From: Eubacteriales bacterium
GTDB lineage: Bacteria; Bacillota; Clostridia; Lachnospirales; Lachnospiraceae
Reading direction: 5' to 3'
Assembly: GCA_030524175.1 (NCBI GenBank)
Contig: JAUNHC010000032.1
Location: forward strand, 1-63,485
Length of the DNA stretch: 63,485 bases
The stretch's first letter is position 1, and each line of letters opens with the position of its first letter. The position numbers and the translations under genes are program-made. The notes beneath the pieces are model-generated. The model was not told the DNA's origin. It did no database searches and saw only the letters and a program-made list of their open reading frames with translations. Shown here piece by piece: positions 52,685-61,633 of this stretch.

Positions 52685-53932
52685 ATGGGATTGAAAAAGA
52701 AAATTCTTAGCGCGGCATTATGTGCAGCAATGGTAGGGACAATGGTGGCTCCGGCAGCTACAGTTCATGCTGCTGATGACACACTTGTTTACTGGTCAAT
52801 GTGGGAGTCCACAGAGCCTCAGGGCCAGGCTATCCAGGAGGCTGTTGACGCTTATATGGCAGACACAGGCGTTAAGGTTGATCTTCAGTTTAAGGGCCGT
52901 ACCGGTAACCGTGAGGCACTGCAGCCTGCATTGGACGGCGGCACACAAATTGACATTTTCGATGAGGATATTGACCGTGTAAACGGCATGTACGGCAAAT
53001 ATCTCCTTGATCTGGAAGACCTTGTAAAAGAAGCAAATTATGAAGAGACAGCAATTCCTGCAATGATGTCAGCATGCAGAGAGGCTGGCGGCGGAACACT
53101 TAAGACAATTCCGTATCAGCCGAATGTATTTGCATTCTTCTATAATAAAGATCTGTTTGAGCAGGCAGGGATCGAGAGCGAGCCTACAACATGGGCAGAG
53201 TTCCTGGATGTATGCCAGAAGTTAAAAGATGCAGGCATCACACCGATGACCATGGACGATGCATATGCTACAAGTGTGATCGGATATCATCTGGGAAGAC
53301 TTGTTGGTGAAGAAAAGGTAGTTGAGATCGTTACAGACGGCAAATGGGATGACCCTGCAGTTCTTCAGATGGCAAAAGACATTGAAGACCTTGCTTCAAA
53401 GGGATATTATTCTGAGATGGTTGGCTCTAATGTATGGCCGGCAGGACAGAATACTGAGCTGGCTCTGGGAACAGCTGCTATGTACTTAAACGGCTCCTGG
53501 CTTCCGAACGAAGTAAAAGATATGGCCGGCCCGGACTTCAAATGGGGCTGCTTCGCATATCCGGCACTTGAGAACGGCGCAAACGGAGTTGAGACAAATA
53601 ACTTCGGAGCACAGGTATTCGGTATCAACAAAGACACAAAAATGGCTAAAGAAGCACTTGATCTGATTACATATATCACCAAGGGCGAATATGACAAGAA
53701 GTTATCTGAGGCATCCGTAGGTATTCCGGCGGACACCACAAATTCTGAGTGGCCGGAGATGGTTGCTTGTGCAAAACCTGTTATGGATAACAGCACAACC
53801 CGTTTCACCTGGGCTGTAGGCGTTGAGACAAACGTAGACATGACTCCTATCATTAAAGAAAACTTCATCAAATTAATGGCTGGCACTATGACAGCAGATG
53901 AGTTTGTAGAAGCTATGCAGAACGCTGCATGA
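52685..53932 (+). CDS. Extracellular sugar-binding protein of a CUT1-type ABC transporter, module 2
   Basis: A 415-residue paralogue of the binding protein at 49222. The signal peptide is followed by a signal-peptidase-I-like site after VHA; the cysteine in SAALCAAM is in the hydrophobic core without a lipobox. The mature start TLVYWSMWESTEPQGQ matches module 1. The middle and C-terminal parts diverge, so the ligand may differ. It begins the second binding-protein/permease/permease module. Confidence 0.92.
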   Translation: MGLKKKILSAALCAAMVGTMVAPAATVHAADDTLVYWSMWESTEPQGQAIQEAVDAYMADTGVKVDLQFKGRTGNREALQPALDGGTQIDIFDEDIDRVNGMYGKYLLDLEDLVKEANYEETAIPAMMSACREAGGGTLKTIPYQPNVFAFFYNKDLFEQAGIESEPTTWAEFLDVCQKLKDAGITPMTMDDAYATSVIGYHLGRLVGEEKVVEIVTDGKWDDPAVLQMAKDIEDLASKGYYSEMVGSNVWPAGQNTELALGTAAMYLNGSWLPNEVKDMAGPDFKWGCFAYPALENGANGVETNNFGAQVFGINKDTKMAKEALDLITYITKGEYDKKLSEASVGIPADTTNSEWPEMVACAKPVMDNSTTRFTWAVGVETNVDMTPIIKENFIKLMAGTMTADEFVEAMQNAA

Positions 53933-53940
53933 TCATATAG

Positions 53941-54006
53941 CCCGCAGTAAGCTGCGGGGATAAAGTAAGTAAGAGATGGTGGCATCGTTTATACGCTGCC
54001 GCCATC
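53941..54006 (+). terminator. Two hairpins after the second binding-protein gene
   Basis: CCCGCAG/CTGCGGG (53941-53947, 53952-53958), then GATGGTGGCA/TGCCGCCATC (53975-53984, 53997-54006) followed by TTTT. As in module 1, a leaky stop between binding protein and permeases is likely. Confidence 0.7.
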
Positions 54007-54047
54007 TTTTGCTTAGCAGAAATATATAGGAAAGGGAGGGAGCCCAT

Positions 54048-54953
54048 TTGAAAAAAAATAAAACAATGATAGTTGTTTTCCTTACGCCGGCGGTTGTTCT
54101 GTTCCTGGGTATTTTTCTTTACCCTATTGTGCGTACAGTCATTATGAGCCTTTTCAAAATTGAAGGGGTTACAGACCCTATGAGTCTCTGGAGCTTCGTA
54201 GGTCTTGATAATTATGTAAAGCTGGTTAATACCAGTCTGTTCCGCACTGCATCATTTAACCTCTTCCGTATCTGGCTGATCGGCGGTCTTATTGTAATGA
54301 CATTGTCTTTGTTGTTTGCGGTAATACTCACCAGCGGTATCCGGTTTAAAAAGCTTTTCCGTGCTATTATCTACATGCCGAACATTGTAAGTGCTGTTGC
54401 ACTGGCAACTATGTGGCTTCAGTATGTATACAGCCCGCGTTTCGGACTTATCAAGAGTATTTTGGAAACACTGCATCTGGATAATCTGGCAAAAGTCCAG
54501 CTTCTGGATAATGAGCATAAATTCATGGCATTGCTCCTTGCATACTGTTTCGGTATGGTTGGTTACCACATGCTGATCTGGCTCAGCGGTATTGAGCGTA
54601 TCAGTCCGGAATACTATGAGGCAGCAACTATTGACGGTGCCAATAAAGTGAATCAGTTCCGCTATATGACATTACCTCTTCTCAAGGGAGTATTTAAGAC
54701 AAATATTACTATGTGGTCTGTAAGCTGTGTAGGCTTCTTTGTATGGTCGCAGCTTTTCTCCAATGTTACTGCGGACACCCAGACCATTACCCCTTACGTA
54801 TATATGTACGCCCAGATCTTCGGCGGCGGCAATACAGTCACAGAGCGTAATTCCGGTCTTGGCGCGGCCATCGGTGTACTGCTCAGTATCTGTGTGGTAA
54901 TTGTGTTTACTGTCTGCAACAAGGTGATCAAAGATGATGACCTTGAATTCTAA
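54048..54953 (+). CDS. Sugar ABC transporter permease, module 2 (MalF-like)
   Basis: A 301-residue membrane protein with six helices and the EAA loop YYEAATIDGANKVNQFRYMTLP (split: YYEAATIDGANK, FRYMTLP). It begins with TTG after GGGAGGGAG, like its paralogue at 50585. The C-terminal IKDDDLEF repeats the paralogue ending. It forms the channel with the next gene. Confidence 0.92.
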   Translation: MKKNKTMIVVFLTPAVVLFLGIFLYPIVRTVIMSLFKIEGVTDPMSLWSFVGLDNYVKLVNTSLFRTASFNLFRIWLIGGLIVMTLSLLFAVILTSGIRFKKLFRAIIYMPNIVSAVALATMWLQYVYSPRFGLIKSILETLHLDNLAKVQLLDNEHKFMALLLAYCFGMVGYHMLIWLSGIERISPEYYEAATIDGANKVNQFRYMTLPLLKGVFKTNITMWSVSCVGFFVWSQLFSNVTADTQTITPYVYMYAQIFGGGNTVTERNSGLGAAIGVLLSICVVIVFTVCNKVIKDDDLEF

Positions 54954-54967
54954 AGGAGGGATGAGCT

Positions 54968-55846
54968 ATGGCAAAAGAAAAAGAACCACGTAGACCGTTT
55001 AACTTAAAAAAAGAGCTGAAGCTTGCCCCTGGCTACATAATCATATTGCTTTGGGTCATATTTACCATTGTACTTTTAGGCTGGGTATTCGGCGCCAGCT
55101 TCTCTACTACCGCGGAAATCTTCCAGGGCAAGGCTCTGAAATTTGAGACAGGACTCCATTTCGAAAACTATGCAAAAGCATGGAACGGATCAGGTGTGGC
55201 AGTCTTCTTCGGAAACTCTCTGCTGTACTCTGTTATCTCCTGTACAGTGCTGATCCTCGTATGTGCCCCGGCAGCTTATGTGCTGTCACGTTTTGAATTT
55301 ATTGCCAACAAATTTATCCAGACAGGATTTGTTTCTGCCATGGGTGTTCCTGCGATCATGGTCGTACTGCCACTGTTCAGCCTGATTTCCGGTTTGGGAA
55401 TTTTAAATAATGTTCCTTTGGCAAAGACCACGCTGATCATCCTGTATGTGGGTATCAACGTGCCCTATACCACTATTTTCCTGCTGACCTTTTTCAGTAA
55501 TATTTCCAAGACCTACGAGGAGGCGGCTGCGATTGACGGATGCCCTCCAATGCGTACCTTCTGGAAGATCATGTTTCCCATGGCACAGTCAGGAATCGTC
55601 ACAGTGACTATATTTAACTTTATTAATATCTGGAATGAATATTTCCTGTCCCTGATCTTCGCAAGTTCAGATAAACTGAAACCAGTTGCCCCCGGGTTAT
55701 ACGGAATGATCAACTCCATGAAGTATACCGGTGACTGGGCAGGTATGTTTGCAGCAGTTATCATCGTATTCCTGCCTACATTTATTCTCTATATATTCCT
55801 TTCTGAGAAAATTATCGGCGGAGTTACCGGCGGCATTAAGGGATAA
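54968..55846 (+). CDS. Sugar ABC transporter permease, module 2 (MalG-like)
   Basis: A 292-residue paralogue of the 51504 gene, with the EAA loop YEEAAAIDGCPPMRTFWK and a similar charged N-terminus (RRPFNLKKELKL). It ends module 2 and is followed by a strong terminator. Again no ATPase gene is adjacent. Confidence 0.92.
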   Translation: MAKEKEPRRPFNLKKELKLAPGYIIILLWVIFTIVLLGWVFGASFSTTAEIFQGKALKFETGLHFENYAKAWNGSGVAVFFGNSLLYSVISCTVLILVCAPAAYVLSRFEFIANKFIQTGFVSAMGVPAIMVVLPLFSLISGLGILNNVPLAKTTLIILYVGINVPYTTIFLLTFFSNISKTYEEAAAIDGCPPMRTFWKIMFPMAQSGIVTVTIFNFINIWNEYFLSLIFASSDKLKPVAPGLYGMINSMKYTGDWAGMFAAVIIVFLPTFILYIFLSEKIIGGVTGGIKG

Positions 55847-55855
55847 AGCCAGCGA

Positions 55856-55885
55856 GAGGTACCTGCGTAAGGTACCTCTTTTTTT
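55856..55885 (+). terminator. Terminator after transporter module 2
   Basis: GAGGTACCT (55856-55864) pairs with AGGTACCTC (55870-55878), then seven T. Confidence 0.93.
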
Positions 55886-56010
55886 CATATCAGGGGGAAA
55901 GCCCGATTTGTTCTGCGAATCAAAAGAATAAAAAAAAAGAACAATCGACAAAAGATTCAAAATGGCGTAAGCTATATAATGGTTAAGAATAAAAGAAGGG
56001 AATGAACATT

Positions 56011-56940
56011 ATGAAAAAACCAGTATTAGTTGTTATGGCAGCAGGAATGGGAAGCCGTTACGGCGGCCTGAAGCAGATCGATCCTATTGACAGCGAGGGA
56101 CACATTATCATAGACTTTTCTATTTATGATGCAGTCAAAGCAGGGTTTGAAAAAGTTGTGTTCATCATTAAAAAAGAAAATGAGGCTGACTTTAAAGAGG
56201 CGATCGGAGACCGCCTGAGCAGGCAGATTGAAGTAGAATACGTATATCAGGATCTTAATAATCTTCCGGAAGGATATGAAGTGCCGGAAGGAAGAGTGAA
56301 ACCGTGGGGTACAGGACACGCTGTTCTGAGCTGTATGGGAACTGTGGACGGACCATTTGCAGTGATCAATGCAGATGATTACTACGGCAGCCATGCATTT
56401 AAGATGGCTTATGATTTCCTGGCAGAGAATGAAGATACAGACGGGCTTTATCAATATATGATGGTGGGATATAAACTGGAAAATACGCTGACAGACAATG
56501 GACATGTGGCCAGAGGTGTGTGCGTGACAGATGAGGAAGGCCATCTGGTAAAGATCAATGAGCGTACCCATATCGAGAAGAGAGAGGGCGGCGCCGCTTA
56601 CACAGAAGACGACGGGGCTTCCTGGACGGAAATCCCGGAGGGCAGCACTGTATCCATGAATATGTGGGGATTTTCTGCAAGTATTCTCGGGGAGCTGAAG
56701 GACAGATTTGCTAAATTCCTGGATGAAAACCTGGAGAAAAATCCGTTGAAATGCGAATATTTCCTGCCTTTTGTTGTTGATGAGCTGCTGAATGAGAAGA
56801 AGGCAAGTGTAAAAGTCCTGAAATCAATGGATAAATGGTACGGAGTGACATATAAAGAGGATAAACCTGTGGTAGTGGCTGCAATCCAGAAATTAAAGGA
56901 TGAGGGATTGTATCCTCAGAAATTATGGGAGGAAGTATAA
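56011..56940 (+). CDS. Sugar-1-phosphate nucleotidyltransferase (GalU/NTP_transferase family)
   Basis: A 309-residue cytosolic enzyme. It opens with the nucleotide-binding motif VVMAAGMGSRYGGLKQ and has the metal-binding VINADDYYG. It should join UTP (or another NTP) to a sugar-1-phosphate. In Bifidobacterium the equivalent slot is held by a GalT-type transferase, which is absent here. I infer that this enzyme activates the Gal-1-P or HexNAc-1-P made by the GH112 enzymes and the kinase. The second ATG is preferred since GAAGGGA lies before it. The kinase gene follows with no gap. Confidence 0.85.
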   Translation: MKKPVLVVMAAGMGSRYGGLKQIDPIDSEGHIIIDFSIYDAVKAGFEKVVFIIKKENEADFKEAIGDRLSRQIEVEYVYQDLNNLPEGYEVPEGRVKPWGTGHAVLSCMGTVDGPFAVINADDYYGSHAFKMAYDFLAENEDTDGLYQYMMVGYKLENTLTDNGHVARGVCVTDEEGHLVKINERTHIEKREGGAAYTEDDGASWTEIPEGSTVSMNMWGFSASILGELKDRFAKFLDENLEKNPLKCEYFLPFVVDELLNEKKASVKVLKSMDKWYGVTYKEDKPVVVAAIQKLKDEGLYPQKLWEEV

Positions 56941-58044
56941 GTGGAGATAAATGACAACATAAAAGAGGCCATAGAGGCATTTGCCTTTGACGGACTGCTG
57001 GAGGAGTGCATCCCCTTCGGCAGCGGCCATATTAATGATACGTACCGCCTTACTTTCCGAACGCCTAATGGGGTGGAGCGTTTTATTCTTCAAAGAATGA
57101 ACAAGAGTATTTTCACCAGGCCGGTGGAGCTGATGGAGAATATCAGCGGCGTTACTTCCTGGCTGAAAAAGAAAATTCAGGAAAACGGCGGGGATACCCA
57201 GCGGGAGACCTTAAATCTTGTGCATACCCATGAAGGAATGCCTTATTACGTGGATTCTCAGGGTGAATATTGGCGTGTATATCTCTTTATAGAGAATGCC
57301 ACAAGCTTCGATCAGGTGGAGAATGATAATGATTTTTACCAGAGTGCAGTTGCCTTCGGCCATTTCCAGAGACTCCTTGCGGATTATCCTGCAGAGACAC
57401 TTCATGAGACAATTGTGAATTTTCACAATACTGTGGATCGTTTCGATAAATTCAGGACTGCTCTTAAGGCAGACGTTCTGGGCCGTGCCGCCGGGGTAAA
57501 AGAAGAAATACAGTTTGTGCTGGACAGAGAGTCACTTGCCCACACTCTGTGTGATTTACAGGCACAGGGACAGCTTCCCCTGCGGGTTACTCACAATGAT
57601 ACGAAGCTGAACAACATAATGATCGATGATTTCACAGGAAAAGCTATCTGTGTCATTGACCTGGACACGGTTATGCCTGGTCTTTCTGTAAATGATTTCG
57701 GAGATTCCATCCGGTTCGGTGCCAGCACTGCCGCAGAGGATGAGAAGGATCTGTCCAAGGTTTCCTGCGACCTGCACCTGTATGAGGTATATGTGAAAGG
57801 GTACGTGGAGGGCTGTGCCGGGGCCTTGACGGACTTGGAGACGGAGATGCTGCCTATGGGGGCGATCCTGATGACTTTCGAGTGCGGAATGAGGTTCCTC
57901 ACAGATTACCTGGAGGGAGATACCTATTTCAAAATACACAGAGAAGGGCACAATCTTGACCGCTGCCGCACACAGTTCAAGCTGGTGAGGGATATGGAAG
58001 AGAAGCTGTCACAGATGAAAGCTATTGTAGAAAAATATAAATAG
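56941..58044 (+). CDS. nahK: N-acetylhexosamine 1-kinase-like phosphotransferase
   Basis: A 367-residue kinase of the aminoglycoside-phosphotransferase fold. The start IPFGSGHINDTYRL, the catalytic loop THNDTKLNNIM and the metal site VIDLDTVMPG match the NahK/LnpB family (about 359 residues). It phosphorylates GlcNAc or GalNAc at C1 with ATP. The start is GTG, directly after the nucleotidyltransferase stop, with GGGAGGAAG upstream. Its place after two GH112 genes and transporters supports the call. Confidence 0.9.
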   Translation: MEINDNIKEAIEAFAFDGLLEECIPFGSGHINDTYRLTFRTPNGVERFILQRMNKSIFTRPVELMENISGVTSWLKKKIQENGGDTQRETLNLVHTHEGMPYYVDSQGEYWRVYLFIENATSFDQVENDNDFYQSAVAFGHFQRLLADYPAETLHETIVNFHNTVDRFDKFRTALKADVLGRAAGVKEEIQFVLDRESLAHTLCDLQAQGQLPLRVTHNDTKLNNIMIDDFTGKAICVIDLDTVMPGLSVNDFGDSIRFGASTAAEDEKDLSKVSCDLHLYEVYVKGYVEGCAGALTDLETEMLPMGAILMTFECGMRFLTDYLEGDTYFKIHREGHNLDRCRTQFKLVRDMEEKLSQMKAIVEKYK

Positions 58045-58176
58045 TGATAAAATAACAAGGTAATTGTCAACAAGACAGCGTCTGTGCGGCAATTTTGGCG
58101 GTGATATTCCGGAAGCAGAAATGGAGCCGCCCGGGGTCTGCAAGGATGCTACGCATTAGTTTAGGAGGACGAGATT

Positions 58177-59193
58177 ATGGCAATTTTAGTTACAGGCGGA
58201 GCAGGATATATCGGGAGCCACACTGTGGTAGAGCTGCAGGGAGCAGGCTACGAAGTGGTGGTTTTGGATAACTTGAGCAATTCCAGCGAGAAGTCTCTGG
58301 AAAGAGTAGAAAAAATCACAGGCAAGCCAGTGAAGTTTTATAAGGCCGATATTTTGGACCGGGACGCACTGAATGAGATTTTTGACAAAGAAAATATTGA
58401 TTCCTGTATCCATTTTGCCGGATTAAAGGCAGTAGGCGAATCCGTTGCAAAGCCATGGGAATATTACGAAAATAATATTGCAGGAACCCTCACACTTGTG
58501 GATGTGATGAGACAACACGGCGTTAAAAATATTATTTTCTCTTCCTCAGCAACCGTTTACGGCGACCCCGCGATCATACCTATCACTGAGGAATGCCCGA
58601 AAGGACAGTGTACCAACCCTTACGGCTGGACCAAGTCTATGCTGGAGCAGATCCTTTCCGACATACAGAAAGCTGACCCGGAATGGAATGTAGTGCTTCT
58701 GCGCTATTTCAATCCCATCGGCGCACATAAGAGCGGAACTATCGGTGAGAACCCCAACGGTATCCCCAATAACCTGATGCCGTACATAACACAGGTAGCT
58801 GTGGGCAAACTGAAAGAACTGGGCGTGTTCGGAGATGACTATGACACACCGGACGGAACAGGCGTGAGAGATTACATTCATGTGGTTGACCTTGCCAAGG
58901 GACATGTGAAAGCATTGAAGAAGATTGAGGACAAGTCAGGACTGAGTATCTATAATCTGGGAACAGGTAAGGGATACAGTGTTCTGGATATCGTGAAGAA
59001 CTTTGAAGCTGCCACAGGTGTAAATATTCCATATACCATCAAACCCCGCCGCCCAGGCGATATCGCAACCTGCTATTCCGATGCTGCAAAGGCTGAAAGA
59101 GAACTTGGATGGAAAGCAGAATTCGGCATTAAAGAAATGTGCGAGGACTCCTGGAGATGGCAGTCCAATAATCCAAATGGATATGATGATTGA
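58177..59193 (+). CDS. galE: UDP-glucose/UDP-HexNAc 4-epimerase
   Basis: A 338-residue NAD-dependent epimerase. It has the dinucleotide motif GGAGYIGSH, the catalytic SSSATVYG serine/threonine region and the Y-x3-K pair in NPYGWTK. It interconverts UDP-Gal with UDP-Glc and possibly UDP-GalNAc with UDP-GlcNAc, closing the pathway. TTAGGAGG precedes the ATG. A 132-bp gap separates it from the kinase gene; it is ended by a strong terminator. Confidence 0.95.
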   Translation: MAILVTGGAGYIGSHTVVELQGAGYEVVVLDNLSNSSEKSLERVEKITGKPVKFYKADILDRDALNEIFDKENIDSCIHFAGLKAVGESVAKPWEYYENNIAGTLTLVDVMRQHGVKNIIFSSSATVYGDPAIIPITEECPKGQCTNPYGWTKSMLEQILSDIQKADPEWNVVLLRYFNPIGAHKSGTIGENPNGIPNNLMPYITQVAVGKLKELGVFGDDYDTPDGTGVRDYIHVVDLAKGHVKALKKIEDKSGLSIYNLGTGKGYSVLDIVKNFEAATGVNIPYTIKPRRPGDIATCYSDAAKAERELGWKAEFGIKEMCEDSWRWQSNNPNGYDD

Positions 59194-59200
59194 TTAAATT

Positions 59201-59253
59201 CAAGGACAATGTCACTGTGCCTGCCTGTATGACAGGCACTGACATTGTCCTTG
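59201..59253 (+). terminator. Terminator after galE
   Basis: CAAGGACAATGTCA (59201-59214) pairs with TGACATTGTCCTTG (59240-59253). Inside, GTGCCTG pairs with CAGGCAC, so the hairpin is almost fully paired. TTTAT follows. Confidence 0.9.
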
Positions 59254-59255
59254 TT

Positions 59256-59446
59256 TATATACTAGGAAAGTACTCCATTTTGTTCTGACCAGAAGGTTAT
59301 GACTTTCCTAGTATATAAAAACCCTCCGGGGGATGCACACAATGTGCAGAGGAAGGCTGCTTCGCAGCTGCACATTGGCGCACAAAGTGTACAAGTCCCT
59401 CATGAGTGAGGGATTCAGGGAGTTGAAGTGGACTTGTCCACTTTGT
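59256..59446. repeat. Block of nested inverted repeats between galE and pxpA
   Basis: Three separate inverted repeats fill this gene-free block. First, a perfect 16-bp pair, TATATACTAGGAAAGT (59256-59271) and its complement at 59302-59317. Second, CAATGTGCAG/CTGCACATTG (59340-59349, 59368-59377) with GCTGC-TTC-GCAGC inside. Third, a 17-bp pair with one mismatch (59382-59398 with 59430-59446) enclosing CCCTCA/TGAGGG. It may be a small mobile element remnant, a structured RNA or the terminator of pxpA. Confidence 0.7.
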
Positions 59447-59490
59447 TCTATTTACAGGTAATCTGCTCTTATGTTCTGTAAGCTTCGAAT

Positions 59491-60255
59491 TTACAGTTCT
59501 TCCATATTGCAGATGGTGATTCCGGAGTTCTCCAGTGCCTTTCTGACTTTATGTGCATAATTCAATGCCATGGCTGTATCACTGTGGATACATACGGATT
59601 CTGCCTGAATTTTAATCTCCTTGCCGGTTACACTGGTCACGACACCCTCTTTTATCATACGGATCACCCGTTCAATTGCAGCATCCTCGTCTGTTAAAAG
59701 CGCTTCCGGATAAGACCTGGACAGCAGGTATCCATCGTCCTGATATGCCCGGTCAGCAAAAACTTCACTCACTGTACGTAGTCCCATATCCCTGGCCATA
59801 TGAAGAGTCATGGTGTTTGTGGGAGCCACCAGAATGAGATCAGGGTCAAAGTCAAGAAGTGCTTCGCAGATTTCCCTGGAATACTGCTCACTATAGGGCA
59901 TCATATTATTAAGGGCACCATGAGGTTTCACATGCTGCAGCCTGGTTCCGTTCTTCCTTGCAAATGCGCTTAAAGCCCCAAGCTGGTATATAATGTAGTT
60001 CTTTAATTCGCCCTTATTCATATGCATCTGTCTTCTTCCGAAACCCTGGAGATCAGGAAAACCGGGATGTGCGCCCACAGCAGTTCCCCATTTTGTACAC
60101 AGCTTTACAGTCCGGTCCATAACCATAGGATCTCCTGCATGAACGCCACATGCAATATTCACAGAGGACACAGTCTTTATAATATCCCTATCAAACCCGA
60201 TTTCATAATGTCCGAAACTTTCCCCTAAATCACTGTTTAAATCTACTTTGTACAT
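59491..60255 (-). CDS. pxpA: 5-oxoprolinase subunit A (LamB/YcsF family)
   Basis: A 254-residue protein with the LamB/YcsF start YKVDLNSDLGESFGHY and the conserved INIACGVHAGDP-type motif (here VNIACGVHAGDP) and VKPHGALNN. PxpA works with PxpB and PxpC to hydrolyse 5-oxoproline to glutamate. The partner genes are not in the window, so either they are elsewhere or this copy acts alone. The start is fixed by AAAAGGAGG. It is divergent from an AraC-family gene. Confidence 0.92.
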   Translation of the reverse strand: MYKVDLNSDLGESFGHYEIGFDRDIIKTVSSVNIACGVHAGDPMVMDRTVKLCTKWGTAVGAHPGFPDLQGFGRRQMHMNKGELKNYIIYQLGALSAFARKNGTRLQHVKPHGALNNMMPYSEQYSREICEALLDFDPDLILVAPTNTMTLHMARDMGLRTVSEVFADRAYQDDGYLLSRSYPEALLTDEDAAIERVIRMIKEGVVTSVTGKEIKIQAESVCIHSDTAMALNYAHKVRKALENSGITICNMEEL

Positions 60256-60565
60256 AATTTCCTCCTTTTCATTTCCAAACGCTGCTATGATAATGTCTTG
60301 TAAAACTACAGTAAGTATAAAAGTTTTCCCGAGAGAAGAATATAAATGAATTACCAGAATATATAAAAATATTATCAAGTATCCGGTTGCAGGAAATCCA
60401 TAAAAGCGACATAATATGATATATGCCTGAAAGTACGCCGCGCTGTCAGGCTGAACAGAAATGTGTCACCACACCAATGCACTGACCGGTTCCGGCAGCT
60501 TTCCGGTACTTAGATTATGAGATTAAAAAAGAAATTTTTGCAGTACACAAGAATAAGGAGCAGCT
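60256..60565. other. Divergent intergenic region between pxpA and an AraC gene
   Basis: No gene is visible. It contains a GCCTGA/TCAGGC hairpin (60425-60430, 60446-60451) and A/T-rich stretches that can hold promoters for both directions, but I cannot pick -10/-35 pairs with confidence. Confidence 0.4.
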
Positions 60566-61450
60566 ATGAGTGACGGAATTACAGTTGATAAAAACAAAAA
60601 AGCAGACTTTTCCATGCCCTACGATTTTCCCATCCGGGTATACGAAACAGACTTAAAGAAAAAATCATACGGCCTTAACAGCTGGCATTGGCATGACGAG
60701 TTTCAGTTCTGTGTTGTCACTTCAGGATGCGTACACATGACGGTCCTGGATCAGGAGTATTGTCTTAAGCAAGGAGAAGGGATTTTTATTAACACCGGCT
60801 GTGTCCATATGTCAAGGTCACAGCAGAATTGTCCGGCACAATACTTATGTGTGAATATCCACCCCAAAATGCTGACCTTTTTCCGCGGAAGTGTGATGGA
60901 GCAGAAATATTTTCAGCCCTTTATCCAGAATAAAAAAGTACAGGCAGTGGTACTGAGACCGTGTTTATGCTGGCAGAAACAGATTATTGACCTCCAGTTT
61001 GAAATATCCGGCCTGATGAAAGAAAAATCCAGGGGATATGAATTGGAAATATATATACGGATGATGGAACTCTGGAAGCTTTTGATTCTCAATACAGATA
61101 TCACGGATACGACAGCAGCCCCATTCCTGCGATATGGGGAAGTGAAGAAAATTATTACTTATATTCATGAAAATTACGGCAGACATATTTCTCTGGAAGA
61201 AATGGCACAGCAAATACATATGAGCAAAGGGGGATGCTGCCGTATTTTCAAAAAAATGTTGAATTGCACCATTTCAGATTATCTTGCAGAATACAGGATA
61301 CAAAAGAGCATAGAGCTGTTGGAAAATACAGATCTGACTGTGACCCAGATAGCATATGAGACAGGATTCTCCAGCGTCAGCTATTTTATTAAAAAATTCC
61401 GTGAAATTGTACACAGGACGCCTGGTGAATACCGGGGCGCTGATAAATAA
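60566..61450 (+). CDS. AraC-family regulator with cupin domain
   Basis: A 294-residue regulator: cupin part WHWHDEFQFCVVTSGCVHMT (split: WHWHDEFQFCVV), then INTGCVHMSR; C-terminal double helix-turn-helix (SLEEMAQQIHMSKGGCCRIFK, quoted as EEMAQQIHMSKGGCCRIF; TQIAYETGFSSVSYFIKKFR, and TPGEYR). It is divergent from pxpA and outside the sulfatase/GH112 locus. Its target is unknown. AATAAGGAGCAG precedes the ATG. Confidence 0.9.
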   Translation: MSDGITVDKNKKADFSMPYDFPIRVYETDLKKKSYGLNSWHWHDEFQFCVVTSGCVHMTVLDQEYCLKQGEGIFINTGCVHMSRSQQNCPAQYLCVNIHPKMLTFFRGSVMEQKYFQPFIQNKKVQAVVLRPCLCWQKQIIDLQFEISGLMKEKSRGYELEIYIRMMELWKLLILNTDITDTTAAPFLRYGEVKKIITYIHENYGRHISLEEMAQQIHMSKGGCCRIFKKMLNCTISDYLAEYRIQKSIELLENTDLTVTQIAYETGFSSVSYFIKKFREIVHRTPGEYRGADK

Positions 61451-61478
61451 ATGGATGAAATCCTCTTCTCCCACGGCG

Positions 61479-61507
61479 TTGAAAATATTTGGAAAATAAG
61501 CTATAAT
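61479..61507 (+). promoter_or_regulatory. Promoter of the NYN/OST-HTH gene
   Basis: TTGAAA (61479-61484), a 17-bp spacer and TATAAT (61502-61507), about 125 bp before the start codon. Confidence 0.65.
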
Positions 61508-61633
61508 TATACTTATTATGGGCTTCAGGATAAATTGCAGCGAAATCACACACACTTCTTCCATCTCCCACAGGGGGAATTGGATTAAGGGGAAATCAAA
61601 ACAAGTAAGCCCGGACAAGCATAGGAGAATATA

